A stretch of 51,114 nucleotides of DNA, from NCBI RefSeq assembly GCF_029543245.1, contig NZ_JARQWV010000035.1, positions 1 to 51,114 on the forward strand, read 5' to 3'. Numbering within the stretch: position 1 is the first letter of the stretch; each line of letters starts with the position of its first letter. Shown in pieces: positions 33,828-42,564 of this stretch. Under the pieces are notes generated by a model. It saw only the letters and a list, made by a program, of their open reading frames with translations, did no database searches and had not been told where the DNA came from. Both the position numbers and the translations under genes were made by a program. Source of the stretch: Caulobacter endophyticus (GTDB lineage: Bacteria; Pseudomonadota; Alphaproteobacteria; Caulobacterales; Caulobacteraceae).

Positions 33828-34813
33828 GCCTTTCGAGACGCGAACTCGGCTTCGTCCTGACCGCCGGCTTGCTCGCGCCCGGCGCGGCCCTGGCCCAGGG
33901 CGCCAAAGCCAGTTCGGCCGTGGAGCTGGCCCGCACGGGCGAGAGCCTCAAGCCCGGCCAATGGGTGTGGGCCCCGCAGATCGCGCCCAAGGGGCCGGTC
34001 GTGGTGCATGTCGACCTGTCGCGGCAGCTGGCCACGGTCTATCGCAACGGCGTGCGCATCGCCGTCTCCACCGTGTCGAGCGGCAAGGAGGGCCACGAGA
34101 CGCCGACGGGGGTGTTCACGATCCTGCAGAAGGACGCCGACCACCGGTCCAGCCTCTACAACAGCGCCCCCATGCCCTATCAGCAGCGGCTGACCTGGGA
34201 CGGGGTTGCGCTGCATGCCGGCGGCCTGCCGGGCTATCCGGAAAGCCATGGCTGCGTGCACCTGCCGATGGGCTTCGCCAAGCTCCTGTTCGGCATCACG
34301 CCGATGGGCGGCACGGTGATCGTAGTCGGCAAGGCCGGCGATCCGCCCGCCGCCATGCCGCAGGCGGCCGGAGTCGTGGGGGCGACGCCGACCGCGGACC
34401 CGGCTCCAACCGACGGCAAGGACTGGCGCTGGGCGCCGGAGGCCTCGCCGGCCGGCCCGGTCACCATCATCGCCTCGCGCAGCGACAGGCGGGCGGTGGT
34501 GCTGCGCAACGGCGTCGAGATCGGCCGCGCCGACGTCGTCTTCCCCGACGAGGACTTCCAGACCCATGTGCTGGTCTGCACCGGCGTCGAGGACGGCGTG
34601 CCGCGCTGGGCCTATGTCGGCGCGCCCGGCCATGAGGACGAGGCCGACCGGCCGCTCGATCCGGACCTGATGGCCAAGACCCGGATGCCCGACGGCTTCC
34701 GCACGGCGGTGCGCACGGTGATCGTTCCGGGCACGACGATCCTGGCCACCCAGTCGCCGCTGGCGCCCGACACGAGCGGCAAGCATCTGACGGTGCTGTC
34801 CTCGGGGCGATAG
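33824..34813 (+). CDS. L,D-transpeptidase (YkuD domain), secreted
   Basis: A 329-residue secreted protein. The signal peptide (about 1-25) ends ALAQG. The YkuD domain (about 58-170) contains STVSSGKEGHETPTG and the catalytic H131 and C144 in HAGGLPGYPESHGCVHLP; the usual Arg after Cys-Val is His. It forms 3-3 peptidoglycan cross-links or attaches proteins to peptidoglycan. A second half (about 198-310) repeats the strand pattern W-x-WAP...GPV...AVVLRNGVEIG of the first without the Cys, suggesting duplication. It overlaps the PliG-like gene. Confidence 0.88.
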   Translation: MSLSRRELGFVLTAGLLAPGAALAQGAKASSAVELARTGESLKPGQWVWAPQIAPKGPVVVHVDLSRQLATVYRNGVRIAVSTVSSGKEGHETPTGVFTILQKDADHRSSLYNSAPMPYQQRLTWDGVALHAGGLPGYPESHGCVHLPMGFAKLLFGITPMGGTVIVVGKAGDPPAAMPQAAGVVGATPTADPAPTDGKDWRWAPEASPAGPVTIIASRSDRRAVVLRNGVEIGRADVVFPDEDFQTHVLVCTGVEDGVPRWAYVGAPGHEDEADRPLDPDLMAKTRMPDGFRTAVRTVIVPGTTILATQSPLAPDTSGKHLTVLSSGR

Positions 34814-34839
34814 GCTCGAAGGCGCTTTTCAACCGAGTT

Positions 34840-34935
34840 TCCCCGCGAAGGCGGGGATCCAAGCGGCGCCAAGAGCTTGTCAAAAGAGACGCCACGCCAA
34901 CCGAACGTCAGCTTGGGTCCCCGCCTTCGCGGGGA
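34840..34935. repeat. Intergenic repeat, type TCCCCGCGAAGGCGGGGATCC
   Basis: Third copy of the family first seen at 4648, between the convergent L,D-transpeptidase and nitronate monooxygenase genes. Arms are intact and the inner spacer is unlike the other copies. It offers a two-way 3' hairpin. Confidence 0.85.
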
Positions 34936-34973
34936 TTGTACGGATAGATGGGACGGGGAAGGGAGAGATCCCC

Positions 34974-35939
34974 TCAGGCCACCAGCGCTGCGCTCCGACG
35001 GATGGCGTCTTCCGCCTCGGCGACCAGGTCGGCGACGATCTGTCCGGCGGGCAGCACCTGGCGAATACCGCCGGCGCTCTGGCCCATGGCCAGGCACGAG
35101 CGGTCGGGGTCCAAGCCCTCGGTCTGGCCGCCGATGCCGCCCAGCACCCCGGCCTGGACGCTGGCCATGGCCTGCAAGGGGAACGGCCGGATCTCGCCCG
35201 GCCGCGTTTCCCAGTCGTCGACATATGCGTTGGCGCGCACTCGCATCGGCTTGCCCGAATAGCAGCGGGTGCGGACGGTGTCCTCGTCGCGGGCGGCCAG
35301 TACGGCGTCGCGGTAGATATCGCCGGCGTGGGCCTCATGGCTGGCGATGAAACGGGTGCCCATCCACACGCCCTGGGCGCCCAGGGCCAGGGCGGCGGCG
35401 AGGCCCCGGCCGTCGTGCAGGCCGCCGGCGGCGATCACCGGAATGTCGACGGCCTCGACCGCCTGGGCCACCAGCGGCAGGGTCCCGACCAGGCCCGTAT
35501 GGCCGCCGCCTTCGCCGCCCTGGCAGATCACGGCGTCGCAGCCGGCGTCGCGCGCCTTCTGGGCGTGGCGCACCGTGCCGCAGACCACCATCACCTTCAG
35601 GCCCGCCGCCTGCAGCCGCGCGATGATCGGCGAGGGCACGCCCAGGCCGGCGACGAAGGCGCTGGCGCCTTCCTCGATGATGACGTCGACGCTGGCGGTC
35701 AGGGCGTCGGGCGTGGCGGCCAGCAGGTCGACGCCGAACGGCTTGTCGGTCAGGTCGCGCACTTGGCGCATCTGGCGTCGGATGAAGTCGGGCGAGGTTC
35801 CGGCCATGCCCAGCACGCCGTAGCCGCCGGCGCCGGAAACCGCCGCGGCCAGCGGGGCGTAGGACACTCCGCCCATGCCGGCCAGCAGGATCGGGTGCTC
35901 GACGTGCAGCAGGTCGCACAGCGGCGTGTGCAGGGCCAT
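34974..35939 (-). CDS. Nitronate monooxygenase family protein
   Basis: A 321-residue FMN-dependent TIM barrel. PILLAGMGGVS opens the barrel. The family motif GGEGGGH is at 141-147, with the catalytic His at 147. FMN phosphate-binding blocks are IAAGGLHDGRG and GVWMGTRFIASHEA. Nitronate monooxygenases oxidise alkyl nitronates such as propionate-3-nitronate, while related members are enoyl reductases. It starts behind GGGAGA and is monocistronic. Confidence 0.9.
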   Translation of the reverse strand: MALHTPLCDLLHVEHPILLAGMGGVSYAPLAAAVSGAGGYGVLGMAGTSPDFIRRQMRQVRDLTDKPFGVDLLAATPDALTASVDVIIEEGASAFVAGLGVPSPIIARLQAAGLKVMVVCGTVRHAQKARDAGCDAVICQGGEGGGHTGLVGTLPLVAQAVEAVDIPVIAAGGLHDGRGLAAALALGAQGVWMGTRFIASHEAHAGDIYRDAVLAARDEDTVRTRCYSGKPMRVRANAYVDDWETRPGEIRPFPLQAMASVQAGVLGGIGGQTEGLDPDRSCLAMGQSAGGIRQVLPAGQIVADLVAEAEDAIRRSAALVA

Positions 35940-36132
35940 GGCGGATCTCTCCCTCTTTAGTCTTCAGGCGGCCCTCGCTCGGAGCCTTCGCGGGCGAGTG
36001 TGCGCCCCATCTGCGTGGCGGCAACCCTTCCGCGAGGGCATCTGACGACCGGGTGTGATTACTCACTTACTTTTCCGTGGCGCGCGAGGCGGAGGTGTGC
36101 TCTCCTCTCTGGGTTGGATCTGGGAGGGCGGC

Positions 36133-37188
36133 ATGCGCGGAAGGATCGGACTTGCGGCGGCTCTGGCCGTGCTTCTGGCGTCGAGCGGAGCGCGGGCCGG
36201 CGAGGCCGCCGTGGGCGAGCTCATCGGCCTTTCCCCGGTCGAGGTTCGCGCCCGGCTGACGGGGGCGGGGGCGGATACGCCGCTGCCTCGCGGCTTCGAG
36301 GTCGCCCGCGATGGCGGGGCGGACGCCTATTTCACCCTCGACGACCTGGTCGCCGATCCCCGCGCCCGGCATCGACGAATGCTCCAGCGCACGCATGGGG
36401 ACGAGCCCTACGACCCCGAGGTTCCGGTTTGCCGGTCGGGCCTGGCTTCCGCTCAGAGGCCGTCGGCCGCCGGTGATCCGGTGCTGGCGTTCCGGGAGGG
36501 GCGGCTGGCGGCGGTTCTGCGGCCCGCGCGGACGCCGCCCCGGCCGCCGGCTCCTTCGCTCGACGACCGCAAGGCCTATGAGCGCTGGATACGGCAGACC
36601 TCGGTCGGACCGTTCCAGACGGGTTTCGGCCAACTGCCGCTGGAGGACGGCGCGGGCTTCCTTGGTCGCTGGGAAGCCGGCCGCCTGGCGCTGTCAGAGC
36701 GGCTGGCGGTCGACTGCGCGCCCCTGCCCAGGCGGCCGCCGATCGCGGTGGCGAGCAAGCGCCGGGCCCTGAACAACAGCGACATGCAAGGCTTGGCCCT
36801 GCTGCCGTTCGCCGTGAAGCTGCCGGGAATGAACCGCGACCGGGCGCGGGCTCGCGAGCAGGGGGCGGCGATGCTGGCGGGGCTGAGCGTCGGCGCGCGC
36901 CTGCCGCAGGATCCGCGGGCCTTTGCGCGGAGCCACGAAGGGCTGCGGTGGCACGCCTCGGGGCGGCCGGGCTACGGCGTGCTCACCGTCGACCTGGGCG
37001 GCGGCAGGACCCGCAACCTGTCCGACGCCCGCGACGCGGTCCTGGTCGGGGTACAGGACGGGACGGTCGCCTGGATCTCGCCGCCGGCGGGCGCGGGGCC
37101 GGGCGCGGGCCTGCTGTGCGTCGACGCCGAGGGCCTGGCCGGAGCGCCGCGCCCGGGATGCCACGGGTGGGGGATGTATCGGCCGTGA
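36133..37188 (+). CDS. Secreted protein of unknown function
   Basis: A 351-residue protein with a signal peptide (about 1-22, cleaved near ARA/GEA) starting at an ATG behind GGGAGGG. The mature part starts VGELIGLSPVEVRARLTGAG and contains SLDDRKAYERWIRQTS. A later hydrophobic segment (DMQGLALLPFAVKLPGMNRDRARAREQGAAML), then VDLGGGRTRNLSDARDAVLVGVQDGTVAWISPP, ends near CHGWGMYRP. Five or so Cys may form disulfides. No family was recognised. It is monocistronic, between nitronate monooxygenase (divergent) and opgC. Confidence 0.65.
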   Translation: MRGRIGLAAALAVLLASSGARAGEAAVGELIGLSPVEVRARLTGAGADTPLPRGFEVARDGGADAYFTLDDLVADPRARHRRMLQRTHGDEPYDPEVPVCRSGLASAQRPSAAGDPVLAFREGRLAAVLRPARTPPRPPAPSLDDRKAYERWIRQTSVGPFQTGFGQLPLEDGAGFLGRWEAGRLALSERLAVDCAPLPRRPPIAVASKRRALNNSDMQGLALLPFAVKLPGMNRDRARAREQGAAMLAGLSVGARLPQDPRAFARSHEGLRWHASGRPGYGVLTVDLGGGRTRNLSDARDAVLVGVQDGTVAWISPPAGAGPGAGLLCVDAEGLAGAPRPGCHGWGMYRP

Positions 37189-37277
37189 GCAGGCGTTCGC
37201 AGGCATTGGTCGACATCGAGCTTGCGCCTTTGCAGATTTTACGTGTCTAGAGTTGTCGTTTGGGCTGCGAGCTGCGC

Positions 37278-37296
37278 CTTGAGATTGTGTCTTGAG
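37278..37296 (+). promoter_or_regulatory. Direct repeat CTTGAG-N7-CTTGAG before opgC
   Basis: CTTGAG at 37278-37283 and 37291-37296 are 13 bases apart, about 130 bases before the opgC start, in an AT-richer spacer (37189-37424). It could be a regulator site. No -35/-10 pair with good spacing was convincing. Confidence 0.25.
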
Positions 37297-37424
37297 TGAA
37301 GCATTTCGATGTGTGCTGTTATCTTTTGAATCCTGTCGGCTTTCGGCGGAATCCGCCCGCGATGTTCACTGTCGATTAGTGACGAGGCGCGCAACCTTCA
37401 CCGGAAGCTGAGCGGGAGCCGGAC

Positions 37425-38588
37425 GTGGTGAGCGGGCGCATACATCTGATCGATGCGGTCCGCGGCTATTGCCTGGTCAACATCTTCGTCAATCACATCG
37501 GCGCCGGGGTCCTGAACCATCTGTCGCCGTCGAACGTGGGCTTTTCCGACAGCGCCGAACTCTTCGTGTTCCTGGCCGGCATGTCGGCCTATCTGTCGTC
37601 GAGCGACCTTTCGCCGGCGCAGAGGCTTGGAAAGTTCTGGCGGCGCGCCGGCGGGCTCTATCTGTGCAATCTGGCGCTCATCGCCCTAAGCCTCTGCGGG
37701 CTGCTGATGCTGGGCAGGTTCGTCGATCCGGCCCTGATGCGGGCGTGGCCGGTGCTGGACGCGCTGGCCTCCAACAGCGTGGCGGTGGATGTCGCGCATC
37801 TGGCGGGGCTGAGGCAGTCGGTCGGGTTCTCGATGGTGCTGCGCCTGTACGTGGCCCTGATGCTGGTAGCGCCCCTGCTGGTCTGGGCGGCGTCGCGGCG
37901 GTGGTGGTGGGCGGTGGCGCTCGCCCTGCCGGTCTGGGCGCTGGCGGGTCATTTCAAGCTGGTGCTGCATGAAAGCCTGACCGGCGCGCCGCTCGCCCTG
38001 ACCATCCTGCCCTGGACGCTGATCTTCGCGTGCGGGGTGGCGACGGCCGCCGCGTTGAAGCAGGGCGTGCGGCTTCCGCGCTCGTCCTGGCTGGTCGCCG
38101 CCGCCCTGGCGGTCGTGCTGAGCTACGGGGTCTTGATCCTGGCCGCGCCCCAGGCGCCGGCCGTCGTGGCCTGGGCGGCCGGCCGCAACGAACATTTCTG
38201 GCTGGGCGCCAGCAAGACCTTCCAGTCGCCCTTGCGGGTGCTGCACGCCCTCAGCCTGGTCTATCTGGCCATCGCCCTGGCCCGTGCGCCGGTGCTGCGG
38301 CTGCTGCACGCCGTGGGCGCAGACAACGTCCTGACCCGGCTCGGTCGGCGATCCCTGCCGGTCTTCGTGGCCAGTTCGGTCTATGCGACCCTGGCCAACG
38401 AACTGGTCAACCTCGTCAATCTGAGATGGGGGATCGCCTCGCCCGTTGCGCTGGCGACCGAGGCGGCCCTGGTGGGCGCGGGGCTGGCGGGGATGGCCTG
38501 GATCGCGGGGGAGGGCCCGGCGCGGCTGGGCCGAGCCCTGGCCGCCCTGCGCGCCGCCGGCGCCCCGGCCGAGCCGGTCCGGCCCTGA
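37425..38588 (+). CDS. opgC: OpgC domain-containing membrane acyltransferase
   Basis: A 387-residue integral membrane protein with about ten hydrophobic segments. RIHLIDAVRGYCLVNIFVNHIGAG at the N-terminus and SDSAELFVFLAGMSAYLSSS are the OpgC signatures. OpgC adds succinyl groups to periplasmic glucans. No opgGH genes are nearby, so the acceptor glycan here is not certain. The start is a GTG (37425), with a second GTG one codon later, behind GGGAG. Confidence 0.85.
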   Translation: MVSGRIHLIDAVRGYCLVNIFVNHIGAGVLNHLSPSNVGFSDSAELFVFLAGMSAYLSSSDLSPAQRLGKFWRRAGGLYLCNLALIALSLCGLLMLGRFVDPALMRAWPVLDALASNSVAVDVAHLAGLRQSVGFSMVLRLYVALMLVAPLLVWAASRRWWWAVALALPVWALAGHFKLVLHESLTGAPLALTILPWTLIFACGVATAAALKQGVRLPRSSWLVAAALAVVLSYGVLILAAPQAPAVVAWAAGRNEHFWLGASKTFQSPLRVLHALSLVYLAIALARAPVLRLLHAVGADNVLTRLGRRSLPVFVASSVYATLANELVNLVNLRWGIASPVALATEAALVGAGLAGMAWIAGEGPARLGRALAALRAAGAPAEPVRP

Positions 38589-38592
38589 GCGC

Positions 38593-38730
38593 TCAGCGCT
38601 CGTCGTCGAGGATGCGTTCGGGATCCAGTTCCGGGGTCCAGAAGCAGGCGGCCATGGTCGACAGCATCAGTGCGATCATCGCCAGAAGTCCGCGCGGCGG
38701 CGCCAGGCCCACGATGTCTTGCGGGGTCAT
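38593..38730 (-). CDS. Small putative membrane protein, 45 residues
   Basis: An ORF of 45 codons plus stop. It begins MTPQDIVGLAPPRGLL and has one hydrophobic segment (LLAMIALMLSTMAACFW, about 15-31). An acidic tail ends LDPERILDDER. A purine-rich AGAGAG precedes the ATG (38730), and an 11-bp inverted repeat (38741-38795) sits immediately upstream. It is convergent with opgC. Length and composition fit the many single-TM small proteins of bacteria, but conservation is not known. Confidence 0.45.
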   Translation of the reverse strand: MTPQDIVGLAPPRGLLAMIALMLSTMAACFWTPELDPERILDDER

Positions 38731-38740
38731 CTCTCTTTCG

Positions 38741-38795
38741 TTTCCTCGTGAGCCGGCGCCGCGCTCTGACGTCGAGGCTGCCGGTCACGAGGAAA
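38741..38795 (-). other. Long hairpin upstream of the 45-residue ORF
   Basis: TTTCCTCGTGA (38741-38751) and TCACGAGGAAA (38785-38795) form a perfect 11-bp stem that can be extended by CCGG pairs after a bulge. It ends about 10 bases before the start codon of the small ORF on the minus strand. It may be a translational control hairpin or part of a small RNA. Confidence 0.4.
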
Positions 38796-38797
38796 GC

Positions 38798-38821
38798 GTC
38801 TCACCGAAGCTGCGGTGAGAC
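38798..38821 (-). terminator. Stem-loop after the phospholipase C-type gene
   Basis: GTCTCACCG (38798-38806) and CGGTGAGAC (38813-38821) form a perfect 9-bp stem with a 6-base loop, 53 bases past the stop of the gene at 38874 on the minus strand. It is followed there by GCTTTCC, a weak T-tract. It is likely to end that transcript. Confidence 0.45.
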
Positions 38822-38873
38822 AAGCACATAAATTTCAATGCCTTATTGTGGACTGGCGGGTCCAGGATTGGCG

Positions 38874-40799
38874 TCAGGAAGGCACGCCCGGCTGGGCGGC
38901 CTGCTGGGCCGCCAGCTGGGCGGCGCGGGCCTGCTGGGCCCTGGCCGTCACGTCCTGTGCATAGGCCTGAAGCTCGCCGCGGGTGGTGATGGCCGCCACC
39001 CGGGCCTGCACCGCCGCGGCCGCCGCCGGCGTGTCGCCCTGCAGGTCGAGGTCGATCTTGGCCAGGCTTTGCAGCAGGCCCTGGGCGTTGCCATTCTGGG
39101 GCAGGGGATCGTCGGGCGAGGCCGGCGCCGCCTGGGGCGGGGCCGGCGCGGACACCGGCTGGGGCAGGACGGTCGGGCAGTCGGTGCGCGGCGTGGCCTC
39201 TTTCAGAAGCGACAGCACCGTATTGGCGCCCTTGTCGCGCTGGGTGAGGTAGGGCAGGCCGAACAGAGCCTCCAGCGTCGCCGGCACCGAGGCATGGTCA
39301 TAGGGCGTGTGGTCCACGGTTCCCTTGGCGACCAGCGGCGAAACTACCACGGCAGGCACCCGCACGCCGTACCAGTCGAACAGGAAGCCGCCTTTGTTGA
39401 TCGAGCTGTCCTGCTTGGCGCCGTCGTTGGGCGGCGGGGCCGCGCCCGGCGCGACGCTGTCGTAGAAGCCGCCGTGCTCGTCATAGGTGACGATCAGCAG
39501 GCTGCGGTCCCAGACGGGCGAGTTCCTGATCGCCTCGTAGGTCGCCTTGATCAGGGCCTCGCCGCGGGTCATCGAGTCCATCGGATGCTGCGACGAGCCG
39601 CCGGCGTAGGTGTTGAAGATGATGTCGCCGTAGTTGGGCTCGATGAAGGTGTAGGCGTACGGATAGGGGCCCTGGAGGTCGGTGGCGAACGAGGTGAACG
39701 GCTTGATGTCGGTGACGTAGACCCGCTTGATCGCCGAGACCTGCGGCGTGCCGCCGAAGGGCGGCCCTTCCTGGTCGGCATAGACCACCCAGTTGAGCTT
39801 GGCGTCCGACAGCCGGTCGAAGATCGACGCGCCGCTGGGGTATTCGAAGCCCAGGCCCTTGGTCCATTCGGCCGATTGCGGGCCGCTGGGCGAGTCGGTC
39901 CAGCCCCCTGACGAAGCGCCGTGCACGAAGAAACGGTTGGGCCAGGTCGGTCCGGGCAGGGACGAATGCCAGGCGTCGCAGACGGCGAAGTTGGTCGCCA
40001 GGGCGTGGATCACCGGCAGCTGGTTGGGCGTGTCGAAGCCCAGCATGATGTCGCCGATCTGGCCGGCCGTGGGCAGGTCCTGGCCGAAGACCGGCTTCTC
40101 CGAAGTGCTGGTCGAATAGTTCGAGGCGAAGCCGGAATTGAGGATCGGCTGATTGTAGGGAACCCACAGGGTCTGGCGCTGGGCGTTGCCCGAGCCGCAG
40201 AGCTGCTCCAGCACGTCGAAGAATTCGTGGCCAGGATCGGTCGGCATGGCGATCGGCGCGGGCGAGGCGACGGGATAGGTCTGGTCGTTGATCTTGTTGA
40301 AGTCGGCCGTGGTGGCCACCTGAAGGCCGTCAATGCCCGAGAAGGCGAAGATGTTGTCGAACGAATGGTTCTCCAGCATCAGCACGAAGACGTGGTCGAC
40401 GGCGGTGTAGGGGCCGGTTCGGACCATGCTTCCCTGGCAGCCGCCGGAAGGCAGGGCGATGTCGAGCGAGGTCGTCGTCACCGTCAGGGTGATGGTCTGG
40501 CCCGCGTCGTCCGAACGCAGCTGGCACTCCTTCCAGCTGCTGAACGGGCCGCTGCTCATGTAGACGCCGGCCGACGGCCCGCTCTGCACCGCCAGCTTCA
40601 CGCCCCAGTAGTCTTGGACGGTGAGCGAGCCGAGGCCGGTGTTGAAGTGCACGGTCATCGGGCCGACCGTGCCCTGGGGCGGGGCGGTCCAGGTCTGGCT
40701 CTCGGTCCCGTAGTCGGAATTGTTGTGCCACAAGGTGACGATGGCGGGCCCGTCGGTGGCGTTCTTCACCAGGATCTGGGCGGTCTGGGGCGTCGACAT
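38874..40799 (-). CDS. Phosphoesterase family protein (phospholipase C/AcpA-like)
   Basis: A 641-residue member of the PLC/acid phosphatase superfamily. An N-terminal beta-rich module (about 1-120) is fused to the phosphoesterase domain (about 132-545). Metal and catalytic motifs are ENHSFDNIF (143-151), PNRFFVHGASSGG (287-299) and VTYDEHGGFYDS (437-448). A Pro-rich linker and an Ala/Gln-rich helical tail (about 560-641) follow. Relatives hydrolyse phospholipids or phosphomonoesters outside the cell. No Sec or Tat signal peptide is visible at the N-terminus, which is unusual for the family. It is the last gene of a minus-strand run of lipid-active enzymes. Confidence 0.85.
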   Translation of the reverse strand: MSTPQTAQILVKNATDGPAIVTLWHNNSDYGTESQTWTAPPQGTVGPMTVHFNTGLGSLTVQDYWGVKLAVQSGPSAGVYMSSGPFSSWKECQLRSDDAGQTITLTVTTTSLDIALPSGGCQGSMVRTGPYTAVDHVFVLMLENHSFDNIFAFSGIDGLQVATTADFNKINDQTYPVASPAPIAMPTDPGHEFFDVLEQLCGSGNAQRQTLWVPYNQPILNSGFASNYSTSTSEKPVFGQDLPTAGQIGDIMLGFDTPNQLPVIHALATNFAVCDAWHSSLPGPTWPNRFFVHGASSGGWTDSPSGPQSAEWTKGLGFEYPSGASIFDRLSDAKLNWVVYADQEGPPFGGTPQVSAIKRVYVTDIKPFTSFATDLQGPYPYAYTFIEPNYGDIIFNTYAGGSSQHPMDSMTRGEALIKATYEAIRNSPVWDRSLLIVTYDEHGGFYDSVAPGAAPPPNDGAKQDSSINKGGFLFDWYGVRVPAVVVSPLVAKGTVDHTPYDHASVPATLEALFGLPYLTQRDKGANTVLSLLKEATPRTDCPTVLPQPVSAPAPPQAAPASPDDPLPQNGNAQGLLQSLAKIDLDLQGDTPAAAAAVQARVAAITTRGELQAYAQDVTARAQQARAAQLAAQQAAQPGVPS

Positions 40800-40887
40800 G
40801 GCTGGCCTCGCGCTGGGGATCGCGCAGGCAACAATGACGGCGCGGATCGACGGTTCCGCGAAGTGGGGTAAAAAATCAACCTTAAGT

Positions 40888-41328
40888 TTAAATTCTGCGC
40901 GGCCGGAACAGCTCGTAGGTCTGGGCGATGACCTGCCGCGTCAGGTCCCATTCGACGGCGGCCATGGCCTCTTCCCGGGTGAAGAAGCGGGCGTCGGCGG
41001 CGTCGTCGCCGGCGTGGGGCTCGCCGCCTGTCCATTCGGCGGCGTAGTCGAACATCACGAAGTGGCGGGTGGTCTCGCCGGTCTCGCGCGAGGTGAAGAC
41101 ACCGTCGACCACGTCGATCAGGCCCAGCAGCCGGGCCTCGACGCCGGTTTCCTCGCGCAGTTCACGCAAGGCCGCGGCCTCGGCCGTCTCGCCGAACTCG
41201 ATGCGCCCGCCCGGCAGGCTCCATTGGCCCAGGCGGGGCGGCGTGCCGCGCTTGATCAGCAGCACCTCATGCCCCCGCAGGCAGATGACGCCGGCGGTGG
41301 GGGATGGGGTCGGGGCGGGGGTAATCAT
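40888..41328 (-). CDS. Nudix hydrolase
   Basis: A 146-residue protein with a perfect Nudix box (about 41-63, GRIEFGETAEAAALRELREE and TGV), the metal- and pyrophosphate-binding helix. The strand TAGVICLRGHEVLLIKRG precedes it. It resembles the short ADP-ribose/NADH-type hydrolases, but the substrate cannot be named. Its start overlaps the patatin stop by ATGA (41325-41328), so translation is coupled. Confidence 0.9.
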   Translation of the reverse strand: MITPAPTPSPTAGVICLRGHEVLLIKRGTPPRLGQWSLPGGRIEFGETAEAAALRELREETGVEARLLGLIDVVDGVFTSRETGETTRHFVMFDYAAEWTGGEPHAGDDAADARFFTREEAMAAVEWDLTRQVIAQTYELFRPRRI

Positions 41329-42398
41329 GCGAAACCAGACTTCAGATCTACCGTCGAGCGCTCGCCCACCTGGGACATGCACTCGCCGAGCCAGTCTTCC
41401 GCCGCCTTGCGCCCACGGGCCTTGAGGTCGGTCAGAAAGCTCCACTCGGTATTGAACTTGGACGCCAGCGACAGGTCGGCCAGCGGCCCGTCGGCCTTGA
41501 TGGCGTGAACGAGCATGCGCCGATAGCGCCCCCGGGCATTGTCTTTCAAGAGGCCTTCGTCGAGCAGCTTCTGCACGAAGCCGATGGCGCGAAGCTCCGA
41601 GGACAACGCCGCGTTGAAGGTGATCTCGTTCAGGCGGTCCATGATCTCGCCCGGGCTCCTGGGCGTCTCGTCGCGGACGAAGGGGTTGAGACTGACCAGC
41701 AGGATGTCGTCGGGGGTCTGGTCGTAGAAGAGGGGCCACAAGGGCGGGTTGGCCAGGAAGCCGCCGTCCCAGTAGGGCTCGCCGTCGATCTCGACCGCCT
41801 GGAACACCTGCGGCAGGCAGGCGCTGGCCATCACGTGGCGGGCGGTCAGCTCGGTCTCGCGGAACACCTTGGCCTTGCTGGTCCGCACCGCCGTGGCCGC
41901 GATGTAGAGCTTGACCGGCGAGCGCTCGCGCAGGGCCGCAAAATCGATCGCCTCCTCGAGGATGTCGTGCAGCGGGTTCAGGTTGAACGGGTTGAACTCG
42001 TAAGGGCTCATCGACAGGGCCAAGGTCTCGGCCATGCGCCAGCCGGGCGTGTTCTTGATCCAGTCGGCGGCGCCCCCGAAGGCGCCTCCGAACGCGCTCG
42101 TCCAGATGCTGGTGTCGCCGAAGACGTTGCGGCCGCCCTTGCGGTTGACCTGCTTCCAGAAGTCGTCGAGCGCGGCCCTGGCGCCGTCGCGGCCGCCGCC
42201 GATCAGGCCCGAGGTGAAGGCGACCGCGTTCATGGCCCCGGCCGAGGCGGCGGTGATCGCCTGGATCTCCAGGCCCTCCTCCTCCAGCAGCCGGTCGATG
42301 ACGCCCCATTCGAAGGCGCCGTGCGCCCCGCCGCCTTGCAGCGCCAGGCTGATCGGGCGCGGACCCTTGGGCTTCTTCCTCAGCGGCGCGATGGGCAT
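41325..42398 (-). CDS. Patatin-like phospholipase family protein
   Basis: A 357-residue soluble esterase. The oxyanion loop GGGAHG is at 22-27, the nucleophile S52 in AASAG (the first Gly of GxSxG is Ala) and the catalytic D211 in DGGFLANPP. There is no signal peptide. Patatin-like enzymes cleave acyl esters of phospholipids. In several alphaproteobacteria this form stands next to a 3-hydroxybutyrate dehydrogenase gene, as here (42565), which hints at a role in polyhydroxybutyrate or acyl-ester turnover. It is coupled to the Nudix gene. Confidence 0.9.
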   Translation of the reverse strand: MPIAPLRKKPKGPRPISLALQGGGAHGAFEWGVIDRLLEEEGLEIQAITAASAGAMNAVAFTSGLIGGGRDGARAALDDFWKQVNRKGGRNVFGDTSIWTSAFGGAFGGAADWIKNTPGWRMAETLALSMSPYEFNPFNLNPLHDILEEAIDFAALRERSPVKLYIAATAVRTSKAKVFRETELTARHVMASACLPQVFQAVEIDGEPYWDGGFLANPPLWPLFYDQTPDDILLVSLNPFVRDETPRSPGEIMDRLNEITFNAALSSELRAIGFVQKLLDEGLLKDNARGRYRRMLVHAIKADGPLADLSLASKFNTEWSFLTDLKARGRKAAEDWLGECMSQVGERSTVDLKSGFA

Positions 42399-42452
42399 GG
42401 GGGCCTCTTCCCGAGAGCGATCGAAGCTCAGGATTTCCCCCTGCTCCGAGCT

Positions 42453-42547
42453 TCCCCGCGAAGGCGGGGATCCAAGCCGAGCCGGCGGGTCTGTCTGGGA
42501 GCGTACTCCATCCTGAACGTCAGCTTGGGTCCCCGCCTTCGCGGGGA
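42453..42547. repeat. Intergenic repeat, type TCCCCGCGAAGGCGGGGATCC
   Basis: Fourth copy of the family first seen at 4648, between the 3-hydroxybutyrate dehydrogenase stop and the patatin start, both on the minus strand. The flanks (GAGCGGAGTT at the right edge) and part of the inner sequence (GCCGAGCCGGCGGG) are shared with the copy at 4648, so these two are the closest relatives. Confidence 0.85.
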
Positions 42548-42564
42548 TTGAGCGGAGTTAAAGG

